In this document: piece by piece, positions 12,197 to 21,382 of the stretch
How positions within the stretch are numbered: the first letter of the stretch is position 1
How the letters are laid out: each line of letters starts with the position of its first letter
DNA from: Isoetes taiwanensis
Lineage: Eukaryota; Streptophyta; Lycopodiopsida; Isoetales; Isoetaceae
Length of the DNA: 64,000 nucleotides
Reading direction: 5' to 3'
Assembly: GCA_021234155.1 (NCBI GenBank)
Contig: JAJEKV010000005.1
Span: 26,940,620 to 27,004,619 of the forward strand
The notes under the pieces: generated by a model
What the model saw: only the letters and a program-made list of their open reading frames with translations
Told to the model about the DNA's origin: nothing
The model's database searches: none
Made by a program: the position numbers and the translations under genes

Positions 12197-12846
12197 TCCT
12201 ATCAGCCATTCCACGTCATATTTCCGCTCCCTTTTTCCCATGCCACCTAGGATACCAAACTCTCATAATTACAGATTTGCTTGGAATATTCTTCCGGAAT
12301 AAGGGGGATTGCACATTCATGGCGCCATATGTATTTAATTCTGTTGGTTGTCAGACGGACTGATGCAACACGTGGCGCTTCTAAAATGCCACTTGCATTA
12401 TAGCATACCGGCAACTCATGACGGTGTCTCTTGGTTTGTCAGATACCAAGCATGCGCATCACCGATTCTTGTCTTGCCCTATTTTCATTTAGAGTCCATG
12501 GCCATACAACCTTCCCGCCTTCTACATTTCAAAATTTGAATGTGTAGGTTGAAGCTTTGTATCAGACTTTCGTTTCGAGGCGCTGCGATTGCGCCTTAAA
12601 AGTTCGTAACCGGGATCTTTACTTCATCCCAATACAGGCTTCCCGCCCCCCTACAATTCGAATTTTGAATTTGCTTTTGTATAAAAGCATGGATTGTAGG
12701 AGAATGGACTTTTCGATTTCCATATGCACGTTGCAAATTTTAAAAACGAAGTTAGTACGGACGTTCGGCTCACACGAAGTGAATTGTGTTGGGGCATACA
12801 AATACCACACCTTCATTTCGCGCCGTGCGATCTACACAGTATGGAA
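12174..12846 (+). repeat. Subterminal direct repeat, copy A
   Basis: About 670 bp that recurs at 14277-14915 with small indels and few substitutions. Copy A includes the left terminal inverted repeat, so copy B carries an internal, slightly decayed copy of the element end. The two copies bracket the acidic-protein gene. They might be LTR-like ends of a small nested element, but no TG/CA borders, primer-binding site or target duplication was seen. ORFs within the copies have no domain. Confidence 0.85.
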
Positions 12847-13023
12847 GTTGCTTGTTGTCAAATTAAACTTAACTTACGTGGTTTTCTCGAGGAGGGGTTG
12901 GAGTGTTTTTTTTTTAAATCCCAAATTATCGACAGAGTGTGACGTAGCATCTTGGTATTAAATAGTATGTTAAATTCGAATTATATCGGTGTTCATTTTC
13001 AGGTTAAACTCAAATCATATAGG

Positions 13024-13131
13024 TTTAGGAATAAGGTTAAAAAAAGGAAGATATTGGATATTTAGGAATAAGGTTAAAAAATGAAGATATTGGATATTTA
13101 GGTATAAGGTTAAAAAAGGAAGATATTGGAT
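13024..13131. repeat. Three-copy minisatellite, unit about 37 bp
   Basis: Three near-identical units with the core AAGATATTGGATATTTAGG run in tandem just upstream of the acidic-protein gene. Confidence 0.8.
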
Positions 13132-13323
13132 ATGGCTCAAATTTCGAGATATGCACATAATGGCATGTAATGATGGTTGATAGGACTGGAATACGAATCA
13201 TTCCTACGATTTTCACGTCTAATCCAGCCTATATCTATTCCAGCCTAGATTGGCGCCCATTCTCCCCCCAATCTCCGCCCAATCTTCGCTAGATCCTCCG
13301 TCCAATTTCTCTAGTCCATCGCC

Positions 13324-13745
13324 ATGAAGAGATCAGCTACGGAAGAGCCGGAGGTGTCCTCCAAGAGGCGCCTATTACGGCTGGAAGAGGTGTTCCCCGC
13401 CAGATTCCCTCCCACTGCCCACGGTTCTTGCTCAAATGCCTCGATTCCTCCGATTCCTTTGACGAGGAATCGAGAAATGAGGAATCGAGAGGAAATTTCG
13501 GAGCAGGAGTTCATCACAGGTGTTCTTGAAGGCTGGATAGGAGATTCTTCAGAGAATGAGTGGTCTACCGAAGGAGAAGAAGCCGAAGATGATGAAGAAG
13601 ATGAAGAAGTTGAAGACGAATCCGCTGACTTCGAGGAGCTCATGGCGTTAGTTCATGGTACATGCATGTTTTCTTTCTTTTCTTAAGCATTCAACTAACA
13701 GTTATTTCTTATTTTTTTTTTGCAGATGGTGAAGCAGATGAATGA
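13324..13745 (+). CDS. Small acidic nuclear-type protein, two exons, intact
   Basis: Exon 1 is 13324-13657 and exon 2 is 13726-13745, joined through a GT..AG intron with a long T tract and TGCAG acceptor; the splice gives 117 residues ending ALVHDGEADE before TGA. The N-terminus is basic (KRSAT, SSKRRLL), suggesting a nuclear localisation signal. Residues from about 75 on are strongly acidic (EEAEDDEEDEEVEDES). No known domain is recognised. Basic start plus acidic tail is the composition of many histone-binding or chaperone-like proteins, which is only a compositional hint. The gene has no stop or frameshift, in contrast to its neighbours, and lies between direct repeats A and B. It may be cargo of the 15.8-kb element. 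Confidence 0.6.
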
Positions 13746-14276
13746 AATTTGTTAGGGCAGAGCAACTCTTATTTTTTTTCCTTGTTCTTAGCCTCCAGCT
13801 TGCCTCCAGCTTCTTACCATATGACTGCAAGCCTCCGGGCTTTTTTGTTGTGAATAGTTGAAGCCTCCGGGCATTTAAATTTACAAAATGATGTTCTGAT
13901 GTAAAGCCATACGGCCATAAAAAAATTTGAATGTAAAGTTTTTGCTTCTAATTCCATTTGAATACCTAACTTGTTTTTTTACTGTACATGTGTTACCACT
14001 CTTAAGTACATAAGTCATTATCCCTTTTCAAAGAGCATATTATTTTTCAAGAAGGATCACACCAAGCAAATAGTACATATGCAACAAAAATGGAACACAC
14101 TAAATTCGCATCGTGTGATCCACTTTCTTATTTGTTGTCAAATTAAAATTAAACACAAGTCCCTCATCAATAGTCTCCCATTTGCATATAAAATATCTAT
14201 CATTCCAAGTTATATTATGTTTTATGAACTAAAATGGCCTCCTATCAGCCATTCCACGTCATATTTCCGCTCCTTG
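13746..14276. other. 3' flank of the acidic-protein gene and repeat debris
   Basis: Holds TCCGGGC-repeats (13830-13875), an A-rich stretch near 13918, and at about 14095-14160 a third, partial copy of the end of the subterminal repeat (shared TTGTTGTCAAATTAAA). No further gene is recognised. Confidence 0.5.
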
Positions 14277-14915
14277 GGATTTGGGGTCTCAAAATGGCCT
14301 CCTATCAGTCATTCCACGTCATATTTCCGCTCCTTTTTTCCCGTCAGATTTGCTTGGAATATTCTCCCGGAATAAGGGGGATCGCACATTTATGGCGCCA
14401 TATGTATTTAATTCTGTTGGTTGTCAGACAGATTGACGCAACAGGCGCTTCTAAAAAGCCATTTGCATTATAGCATACCGGCAACTCATGACGGTGTCTC
14501 TTGGTTTGTCAGATACCAAGCATGCGCATCACCGATTCTTGTCTTGCCCTATTTTCATTTAGAGTCCATGGCCATACAACCTTCCCGCCTTCTACATTTC
14601 AAAATTTGAATGTGTAGGTTGAAGCTTTGTATCAGACTTTCGTTTCGAGGCGCTGCGATTGCGCCTTAAAAGTTCGTAACCGGGATCTTTACTTCATCCC
14701 AATACAGGCTTCCCGCCCCCCTACAATTCGAATTTTGAATTTGCTTTTGTATAAAAGCATGGATTGTAGGAGAATGGACTTTTCGATTTCCATATGCACG
14801 TTGCAAATTTCAAAAACGAGGTTAGTACGGACGTTCGGCTCAAACGAAGCGAATTGTGCTGGGGCATACAAATTGTACACCTTCATTTCGCGTCGTGCGA
14901 TCCATGCGGTATGGA
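14277..14915 (+). repeat. Subterminal direct repeat, copy B
   Basis: Second copy of 12174-12846. It begins with an imperfect version of the terminal inverted repeat (GGGATTTGGGGTCTCAAAAT). An extra truncated start of the same unit lies just before it at 14232-14276. Confidence 0.85.
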
Positions 14916-14916
14916 A

Positions 14917-15516
14917 GCTCCAAATGATGTGTGGATAAGGATCCAACTGACTCACGAATATGCTCCAGTCTTCAATCGCAAAAAAGGAGGTCTAAAAAAT
15001 AAGAACTTAGACCTCGACATGTTGCGCGTCTTGCGTGCTCAAAAGTGTCGACATCCGGGCGGATGGCGGTTTATATCCATTGGATCCGTTGAGTGGCAAG
15101 AAACCGCCATTTCGGGGCGTTTCAAGTTTAGTCCGATGGTGACGGTAACTCCGCCTCTTGGGATATTGTGAGAGATTGAGAGGATGAAGGCATTCGAATC
15201 GAATACAGTTCCTTGAGATGAGCTGCTTCGATTGTCACAAGAGAATTATAACTTAAACCGGCCCAGCTCTTTTTTTCTCTCGCTTCATTACTCCAATCGT
15301 GATGAAGGAAAGGAATGACGGGCTTGGGGGGGAAACTTCTTTGAGATAATGGCGTGGACAAGTCCAAATTGGTGATAGGGCAGCTGCAAGAAAAGATCCA
15401 AGAGCTCGAAAGAGCAAACTTTGGGCTTCAATGTAGGTTAAAGAATTTGAAGAAAACACCCCTTGGCTTGCGAGAAAGGAAGAAGCACTATCGACCGATA
15501 GAGGAACTGAAGTTTT
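14917..15516 (+). pseudogene. Unrecognised broken coding region cut by the gypsy LTR
   Basis: One frame stays coding-like from about 14920 to 15250 (VWIRIQLTHEYAPVFNRKK, then WRFISIGSVEWQETAISGRF), broken by only two TGA codons at about 15169 and 15214. Each is consistent with CGA decaying to TGA by loss of a methylated C. After a frameshift a coiled-coil-like segment follows (KLVIGQLQEKIQELERA, then RERKKHYRPIEELK), ending where the LTR starts. I do not recognise the family. It may be the interrupted end of a gene of the 15.8-kb element. Confidence 0.45.
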
Positions 15517-17001
15517 GTGACGTTCCAATACGATATACGGTCTCAAGACGTATACCGTATTGCACCGTCACGCCGCATTTACCGCCACCGGTCGGCGTGT
15601 AATGACACATACACCAAGCAAGGACGCCCTAGGGGGCAACTTGCAATGGTGCGCACACTTAGCAATGCGCGCACCTTTAAACCCTTAACCCATTAAAGCA
15701 GACCAAGGGTCATGGAAAACCCTAAACCTAACCAATAGCCTACATAAGGCACCAAACCCTAACATTCCCTTTTTCGCCCACAGACCTTCTGAGCTCGGAT
15801 TCGCGCGCCTGAGGAGTCAATTCCAACTCCCACGATCTCCCAAGATGCGCCCCGACTTGTCGGATCATCCTTCCGACCGCATCCCTAAAACGTAACGAGA
15901 GACATGGACGCCGGATCAAGAGGAGGAACCGGGGATCGGTATTTGGTCGATCAATAGCTTAAACCTCATTCCAGCCTTGAACCAAAGAGGTTTAGCCTAT
16001 TAGATCGCCCTTTGTAGCCAAGCGCACCACGAGATTGACTCTAACTAAAGAATTAACTCTATGTATTAGATTAATTCTTATTATTTATGATCATATGATG
16101 GATGATTGTATTACGTGGACTCATTGTATTGGGAAGGGGGTAGAGACTTAAAGCTTAGTAGATGATGCTCCTAGCTAGTCCCTCTTAGTGCATTACTAGT
16201 TTCGCCTGTGGTAATGGAGCCCACCCGGTTGTGGGTGAAGGGGCCGACCGGGCTTAGAATGCGATTAGTGTTCTAACCCTTGACCGATCCCTCCGGTGTG
16301 TAAGGTCTACCGGGATCGAGTGACTAGGTCTAATGGCTTGCCACCGAGTGTGGGTAAGGCATGGGCTCGACACACCGCGGGAGTGATGCGTCACTCTCCG
16401 AAGGGGTTGAAGTCGAATAAAGGGCGGGCCCTCTAGTCACCTTGGGTTAGCATGTAGATCTCGAGGGAGTGATCCCTACCGCCGCCCCATCGGACCGGGG
16501 AGATGTAACCCGTGAATAGCCCCTTTGGCTATGCACCCGGCTGGTCCAGTCCCAACACTTTTCAACCTACTCGCACAAGGTGTGCCTGGGGGGGCGGATG
16601 GAGTGGACAACCCAATGCCATGTTCTTATGCCAGCCCAATCCATTGTCATGACTCATGCGCAATGAATGAACTCGAGGCCCAAGCTTGTCACCCATCCCC
16701 GTATCCGAGCCTTGGGTAGGAACTTCCTTTGTATTGTGCCGATCTTTGTCTATGCAGATGTTGATGTGCCACCCTTCGAGGTGGATATATGATGTTATGT
16801 TACCGGCGTGTATGTTTACGCTTCCAGCCTAGGTAGGCCCTGAGGAAGACGGGGTAAAATGACCCCTTCACTCTTCCCACTGTGGACTCTAGACGGTCAC
16901 AGTGATATGTGGAGGGCCCTGTATCAGTGTGGAGCTAGTGCGGGGGATGAACTCCTGTTTGTATACGGTGCGGGCATCGTATACGAGTAGGGGACGTCAC
17001 A
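15517..17001 (+). repeat. 5' LTR of the gypsy element
   Basis: 1485 bp bounded by TGTGACGT at the start and ACGTCACA at the end, an 8-base inverted repeat with the canonical TG/CA termini. The primer-binding site follows after one base. No second copy is present in the window. Confidence 0.85.
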
Positions 17002-17002
17002 A

Positions 17003-17014
17003 TGGTATCAGAGC
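17003..17014 (+). other. Primer-binding site for initiator tRNA-Met
   Basis: TGGTATCAGAGC is the standard plant LTR-retrotransposon site pairing with the 3' end of initiator tRNA-Met. It lies one base after the LTR. Confidence 0.92.
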
Positions 17015-17202
17015 AATGTTCTTGGAGACCAAGAGCAAAGCACTGGCCATGTTCCAGTAGTACTGACTTGATAGGATCCTCAAGCCTCGAAAAGTGGGAA
17101 AATTTTTCTCATTTTTGTAGTTATGCTAAGCTAGTAACAATTAAGCGAATTGGAATTTGATAAGATTAAAAAGAATAAGCCCAAAATTTTCCAAGTGAGG
17201 TG

Positions 17203-17269
17203 GTCTCACAGCTCGCGCCTGGTCGCAGAACTAAATTTTAGTTTTTGAGCGAGGCGCAAGCTGTGAGAC
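17203..17269. repeat. 67-nt hairpin, copy 1 (upstream of the histone-like gene)
   Basis: Arms GTCTCACAGCTCGCGCCT and AGGCGCAAGCTGTGAGAC pair with one mismatch; an inner AACTAAA/TTTAGTT stem continues the foldback. Four near-identical copies exist in the element. Confidence 0.92.
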
Positions 17270-17392
17270 ATCGAGCCAAAAACACCAAAACATGATGAAT
17301 TTGAGAAAAGTAATGTGGTAAGGCTAGTTCTAAGTAGGAATTAATTAGAATAGCATGTTTTAATTACCTAAATAACCTAGCAATGTACGAGA

Positions 17393-17458
17393 TCTCACAG
17401 CTCGCGCCTGGTCTAAAAACTAAACTTTAGTTTTGAAGCGAGGCGCAAGCTGTGAGAC
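17393..17458. repeat. 67-nt hairpin, copy 2 (upstream of the histone-like gene)
   Basis: Same foldback as copy 1, about 190 bp downstream of it, with changes mainly in the loop. The TATA box of the histone-like gene follows 104 bp later. Confidence 0.92.
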
Positions 17459-17561
17459 CAATAGCTAGAAAAAGTCCGAAATAAGTGTAGATTTTAACTA
17501 AGTAGGTGCCTTAGAATGTTAAATAGAGCAACTCGAACTCTGACCTAAAAATTTCCCAAGC

Positions 17562-17570
17562 TATAAATAG
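17562..17570 (+). promoter_or_regulatory. TATA box of the histone-like gene
   Basis: TATAAATAG lies 108 bp before the ATG at 17670, a normal plant spacing for a transcript with a leader of roughly 75 nt. The same nonamer stands 120 bp before the second accessory ORF. This suggests transcription independent of the LTR. Confidence 0.65.
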
Positions 17571-17669
17571 ATGTAAACCCCCCCTCATTTTCTCGTCCCA
17601 GCCCTAGAAATCCTCTTTCCCCACTTAGGCGATCTTTGGGCTTTTACCCGATTGACGATCCGTAAAAGC

Positions 17670-18927
17670 ATGGCCCGAACCAAACAGACCGCCAGAAGCG
17701 CCGCCCAGCGAAAAACCACCAGCGCCACGGAGGCTGAGATCATTCGACAGATGTTTCGCGAGAGGCTCGCGAAAGGGGGTCGTTCGCCTTCGGACGAAGA
17801 GCAGGACACGTCCGATCTGATCGACGTCTTCAACCGCCAGTGGAGCAGACGAGGTAACATCACCAACCTCCATGGACGAGGAGACAAGGGAGGTATATGA
17901 AGAAATAGAGCGGGAAATCCGGGAGCAGGAAAGAGCAGAAGACCATTCTGAAGCAGCCACGGAGATCCTCGAGCAGGAAGAGCAAGTGACAGGTCTGGAG
18001 CCAGCAGAGGAAGCAGACCTTAGAAGGTTCATTAGGAAATATGAACGCCGGGAGAAGAGGAAGGAAGACAAAAAGAGGAAAAGGGAGGAAGAGGAAACGT
18101 AAAGCGCCAGAAGAGAAAAAGAAGGCGAAGGGAAAGTTCGTAGATAGCACAAGGAAGCTGAAGGACTGCCCGCCGAGGAAGAGGCCTAACCCCAAGATCG
18201 TCATCAAGGAGCGGCAAGCCGACGAACCTCCGAACTCCTCCGACGACTCTTCTGACGGGGACTTCAACCCCAATGGTGGAGGTGGAAGCTCTTCTAACCC
18301 CCTGTGACGAATGTAGTAGTACCCGAAAGCCCAAAGACCGAAAGCAACCCCAAAGAAAAATCAAGTGCGTGGCCCCCGAAAATTCGCCGGGGCGGGATAG
18401 GAAGAAATGCAAACACGACCGCCCCCGAAGCCTATGTCACAGACCGGGTCAAGATATACGAAAGAAAGATGAGGGAGCACGAGGCTTATATGAAGAAATG
18501 GGAGGCCTACAGCAAGTACTATGAAGAAAACAGGATTAGGATCATCGAGGGAGGGCGACCAACGAAGCAGCAAACCTTGAAGCCGCCACCACCGAAGCCC
18601 AAGGTTCCCAAGCCACCACCCAAGAAGAAGATTGACAGAAAGGAGGTGGAGAGGAGAGCGCTAAGGGAGATTAGGCACTTCCAGCGCAGCTACGGCCTTC
18701 TAATCCCCCGTGCCCCCTTTGCTCGATTAGTTCGAGAAGTGATGCAGGCCTACAGAACGGACTTCAGGGTCACGGACGAGGCGCTGCTGGCAATGCAGGA
18801 AGCGGCAGAAGCAAAAATACTGCAACACTTCGAAGATTCAACAGTTTGCACTATTCACGCCAAGCGGGTAACCCTCATGCGATAGGACATGAGTCTTGCG
18901 ACCCGCATAAAGGGAGAACGCCCTTAG
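17670..18927 (+). pseudogene. Retrotransposon-borne histone H3 / CENH3-like gene with an exact H3 tail
   Basis: The ORF starts MARTKQTARSAAQRKTT: residues 2-9 equal H3 positions 1-8, but the K9 position is Ser. About 320 codons of charged linker follow (acidic coiled-coil-like segment, a KRKR-type basic block, a KPPPPKPKVPKPPP run). From about 18655 comes a full histone fold: ALREIRHFQ, LLIPRAPFARLVREV (fits the H3 signature PF-x-R-L-V-R-E-V), ALLAMQEAAEA, HAKRVTLMR, and at the end LATRIKGERP with a stop at 18925, exactly where H3 ends. RHFQ, LLIP-A-F and TLMR recall plant CENH3; loop 1 has canonical H3 length. It is broken: frameshifts near 17838, 18090 and 18300, and TAG at 18883 where H3 has Lys. 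It lies between primer-binding site and gag with its own TATA box. The homology is sure; function is not. Confidence 0.9.
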
Positions 18928-19073
18928 AACCTTTTTTGTAAATAATTGGAAATTTTGTAATATAAAGCAATTTTGCGTACCTTAACTGCATGAGCTGAAT
19001 TAATTAGGGCAAGTTAGTAAGTTTTAGCTTTTATTGCAGTGAAATAGGACATTTGCAGACCGAAAAACGTGAT

Positions 19074-19140
19074 GTCTCACAGCTCGCGCCTGGTCGCAAA
19101 ACTAAAATTTAGTTTTGAAGCGAGGCGCAAGCTGTGAGAC
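19074..19140. repeat. 67-nt hairpin, copy 3 (upstream of accessory ORF 2)
   Basis: Same foldback as copies 1 and 2, about 147 bp after the histone-like stop codon. Confidence 0.92.
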
Positions 19141-19273
19141 CTCGCCCAAACTTGACCAAAGCAGCTCCAAATCGACCAAATAAGGGGTCAATTCTGTCTG
19201 ATTTGATGAGCCCATCACCCTTACAGCCTTAGTTTATCCAAACTGGACACCTTTTGATCGAAATGAGACTGAT

Positions 19274-19340
19274 GTCTCACAGCTCGCGCCTGGTCGAAGA
19301 ACTAAATGTTAGTTTTGAAGCGAGGCGCAAGCTGTGAGAC
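19274..19340. repeat. 67-nt hairpin, copy 4 (upstream of accessory ORF 2)
   Basis: Same foldback, 200 bp after copy 3 (start to start), mirroring the 190-bp spacing of copies 1 and 2. Confidence 0.92.
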
Positions 19341-19535
19341 CTCCTACCATTTCTTCACCAGGACTTGTCCAAATCATCTTCAACCTATTGTATAGCATCT
19401 TTTAGGTAATCTAGCCTTGTTCAAACATCTCATCTAGTCTTCAAATTCCCATTTCAACCTCAGTATAGACTAGAATTGCCCAACCCCAGGAATTTTCCAA
19501 GTCATCCAAAAATTAGGGTTTTTTTTTCCCTTTTC

Positions 19536-19544
19536 TATAAATAG
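19536..19544 (+). promoter_or_regulatory. TATA box of accessory ORF 2
   Basis: TATAAATAG, 120 bp before the ATG at 19656 and 196 bp after hairpin 4. Confidence 0.6.
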
Positions 19545-19655
19545 GTCCCTCATTCCACACACCACCCCTACAAGTCTGCTCCTGCCTTCTAGCCGATTTC
19601 TCAGCTCCCTGAGGCGCTCTTGCAACCGTTTGATACCTTCTTCCGCATTTAATCA

Positions 19656-21209
19656 ATGGCAACCTCTGATTTTCGCAGATGGTACAGCGCCAGCGCTCAT
19701 GCCGCCGAGGCCGACGTCGACCAAATCTTCCATATCTTCAGGAAGGAGGTAGATGTCCAAGCAACCTTGCACGCAAACCCCACTTTTACAAGAGAGTCTT
19801 GTCTGAGTTCCAAGCTAGGGTAGAACCAGCGCTAGTGCAACTCCCCCCTTGCATAGGCTACTTTGTCCCTAGACAATCCCTGCAAGCAGCATTAGGCGAT
19901 GTTCCAAACATCGCCAAATACTTGACAAATAAGGCGCAACGCACACCTGAGCCAATGGTCCTAACTGTCAATAGGACCAAGTACTTCTCCTTCAACACTG
20001 CCTTGGCAATCTTTCTCACCCACCGTGCCGAGAACACCGTGGGGAAACCTCCATTCCCCCATGGACGAGACCCATTAGCCATAGCAAGAGAACAACAACT
20101 CCCTACGCAAAGATGAACAGGAGCAGGAAGGGAAACAAGAGGAGGACTCTGGGCGAACAGAATCGAGGAGGAGGAAGACTATGTCGAGCTCGACCCAAAT
20201 GGAGGAGCTGCGGCGACAAGCGAGCAGAGAGGGCAAGACTTCGAGAGAAGCCGGCAAACTCTTAGAGTCGCGCCACCCCTTGGGCTAGGCATTACAAGCC
20301 TAGCCCCCATTATGGTCGAAGGCGAGGAGTTTCTGCTTCTAAGCGACATCCAAAACCTCCCGGAGTGCAGGGAAAGGGAGTACTGCACTGAAGAGTTGCC
20401 GCACCAACTCCGAAGAATCGGACTGGACGACTTCATCGTCCGAGGAGCATCCGACTTCCCACCCAAGTAAGGGAAGCCGACACTTACGCTGAGAGTCGAC
20501 CTCGGACATCCAAGCCTACAAAGAAGATCGTGCGTATTATGGAGGCGACGCATTTGAAAATCAACTACCGACGGAGGAAGAGTTCCTTGCCCTACAGAAC
20601 AGATGGGGATCCGCTATGCGACCTCCTCGAACATCCTAACGGCAAGCTCTTCAAAGAACACCTCCCCCCGAGAGAAGAGGCGAATTCGACCTCGTGGAGG
20701 GCTTCAACAACAAATGAGACTACATGGAGCTCACCACGGTGGAGGTTGATGACTTTGCAGCGCATTACGTAGCTGATACCGAATGGCCGAGGACCCGCCT
20801 CGCGATCCATTTATCATTGCGTTATTACCTTCCCCTGTTGATGGACAGAAGAATAGCGGTAATTCACCGCAAATTCACCCCCAGAGGCGAGGAAGGACGA
20901 GTATCGATGCTAATTGCGCTCTGAGGATTTGGCCGGCATGCGCGGTTACCCCTCAACACCGAGTATGCCATCCTGGTGAAGAGAGCGGTAGCACTCGATG
21001 TTTTCGACTTCGCCATACCTTACAGGCGGCAGGGAAGACTGGCGGTGACCGCAGCTTATACGTCCGACTGCAGAGTCGAAGACTTGGCGAGAGCTTTGCA
21101 GGGTGGATCTTCAGTTAACGTCCTTAGGAACTTGGGTCATTCAGTGGGAACAGCCCAAGTGAAGAAGTTCCTAGAGGACAATCCATCCTACCGGTGTTAT
21201 CAAGAATAG
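19656..21209 (+). pseudogene. Gypsy accessory ORF 2, unknown function, frameshifted
   Basis: An ATG at 19656 opens MATSDFRRWYSASAHAAEAD and the frame stays coding-like to about 19790, where it shifts into a frame with IGYFVPRQSLQAALGDVPNI and VNRTKYFSFNTALAIFL. Further broken segments follow (acidic stretch near 20110-20260, LPTEEEFLALQNRW near 20570, LTTVEVDDFAAHYVADTEW near 20730), and the last piece ends NPSYRCYQE before TAG at 21207. Intact length would be about 500 residues. I recognise no domain. It has the same hairpin-pair plus TATA arrangement as the histone-like gene, so the two are probably expressed in the same way. An extra ORF between LTR and gag is known from Tat/Ogre gypsy elements, but no similarity to those is claimed. 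Confidence 0.55.
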
Positions 21210-21382
21210 TTAGGAATCTTGATACCAGGAGTCCTTTGTAGTAAACATATTACATAATATAAATATAACTTCTTGTGCATTTTTTTTAAACATTTTGTTG
21301 ATATATTTTGCTCCGCAACTATACCAACAACACATATAATGCAAAAGAGCAAACAAAACTAACCGTACAACCATGACCAATT
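21210..21382. other. AT-rich spacer before gag
   Basis: Low-GC stretch between accessory ORF 2 and gag; no hairpin of the 67-nt family here. Confidence 0.5.

Larger units (their letters stand above)
18928..19655. other. Spacer between the two accessory genes of the gypsy element
   Basis: Contains the 3' flank of the histone-like gene, hairpin copies 3 and 4 and the second TATA box. No ORF of note. Confidence 0.7.

Noticed and set aside
15354-15516. Search for the missing C-terminal half of the minus-strand H3-like fold left of the gypsy LTR
   Set aside because: No frame on the minus strand there matches the H3 second half; the plus strand is coding-like instead.
17585-18412. Long minus-strand ORFs opposite the histone-like gene
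   Set aside because: Shadows of the plus-strand coding sequence; their Ser/Leu/Phe-rich composition is what antisense of Lys/Glu/Arg codons gives.
17670-18927. Idea that the histone-like gene is a simple retrocopy of host H3 or CENH3 inserted by chance
   Set aside because: Not fully excluded, but a roughly 320-codon linker between tail and fold, its own TATA and hairpin module shared with the next ORF, and a second gene of the same design argue against a plain retrocopy.
17670-18927. Calling the gene a true CENH3
   Set aside because: Loop 1 has canonical H3 length and the tail keeps QTAR, unlike typical plant CENH3; only some fold residues are CENH3-like.
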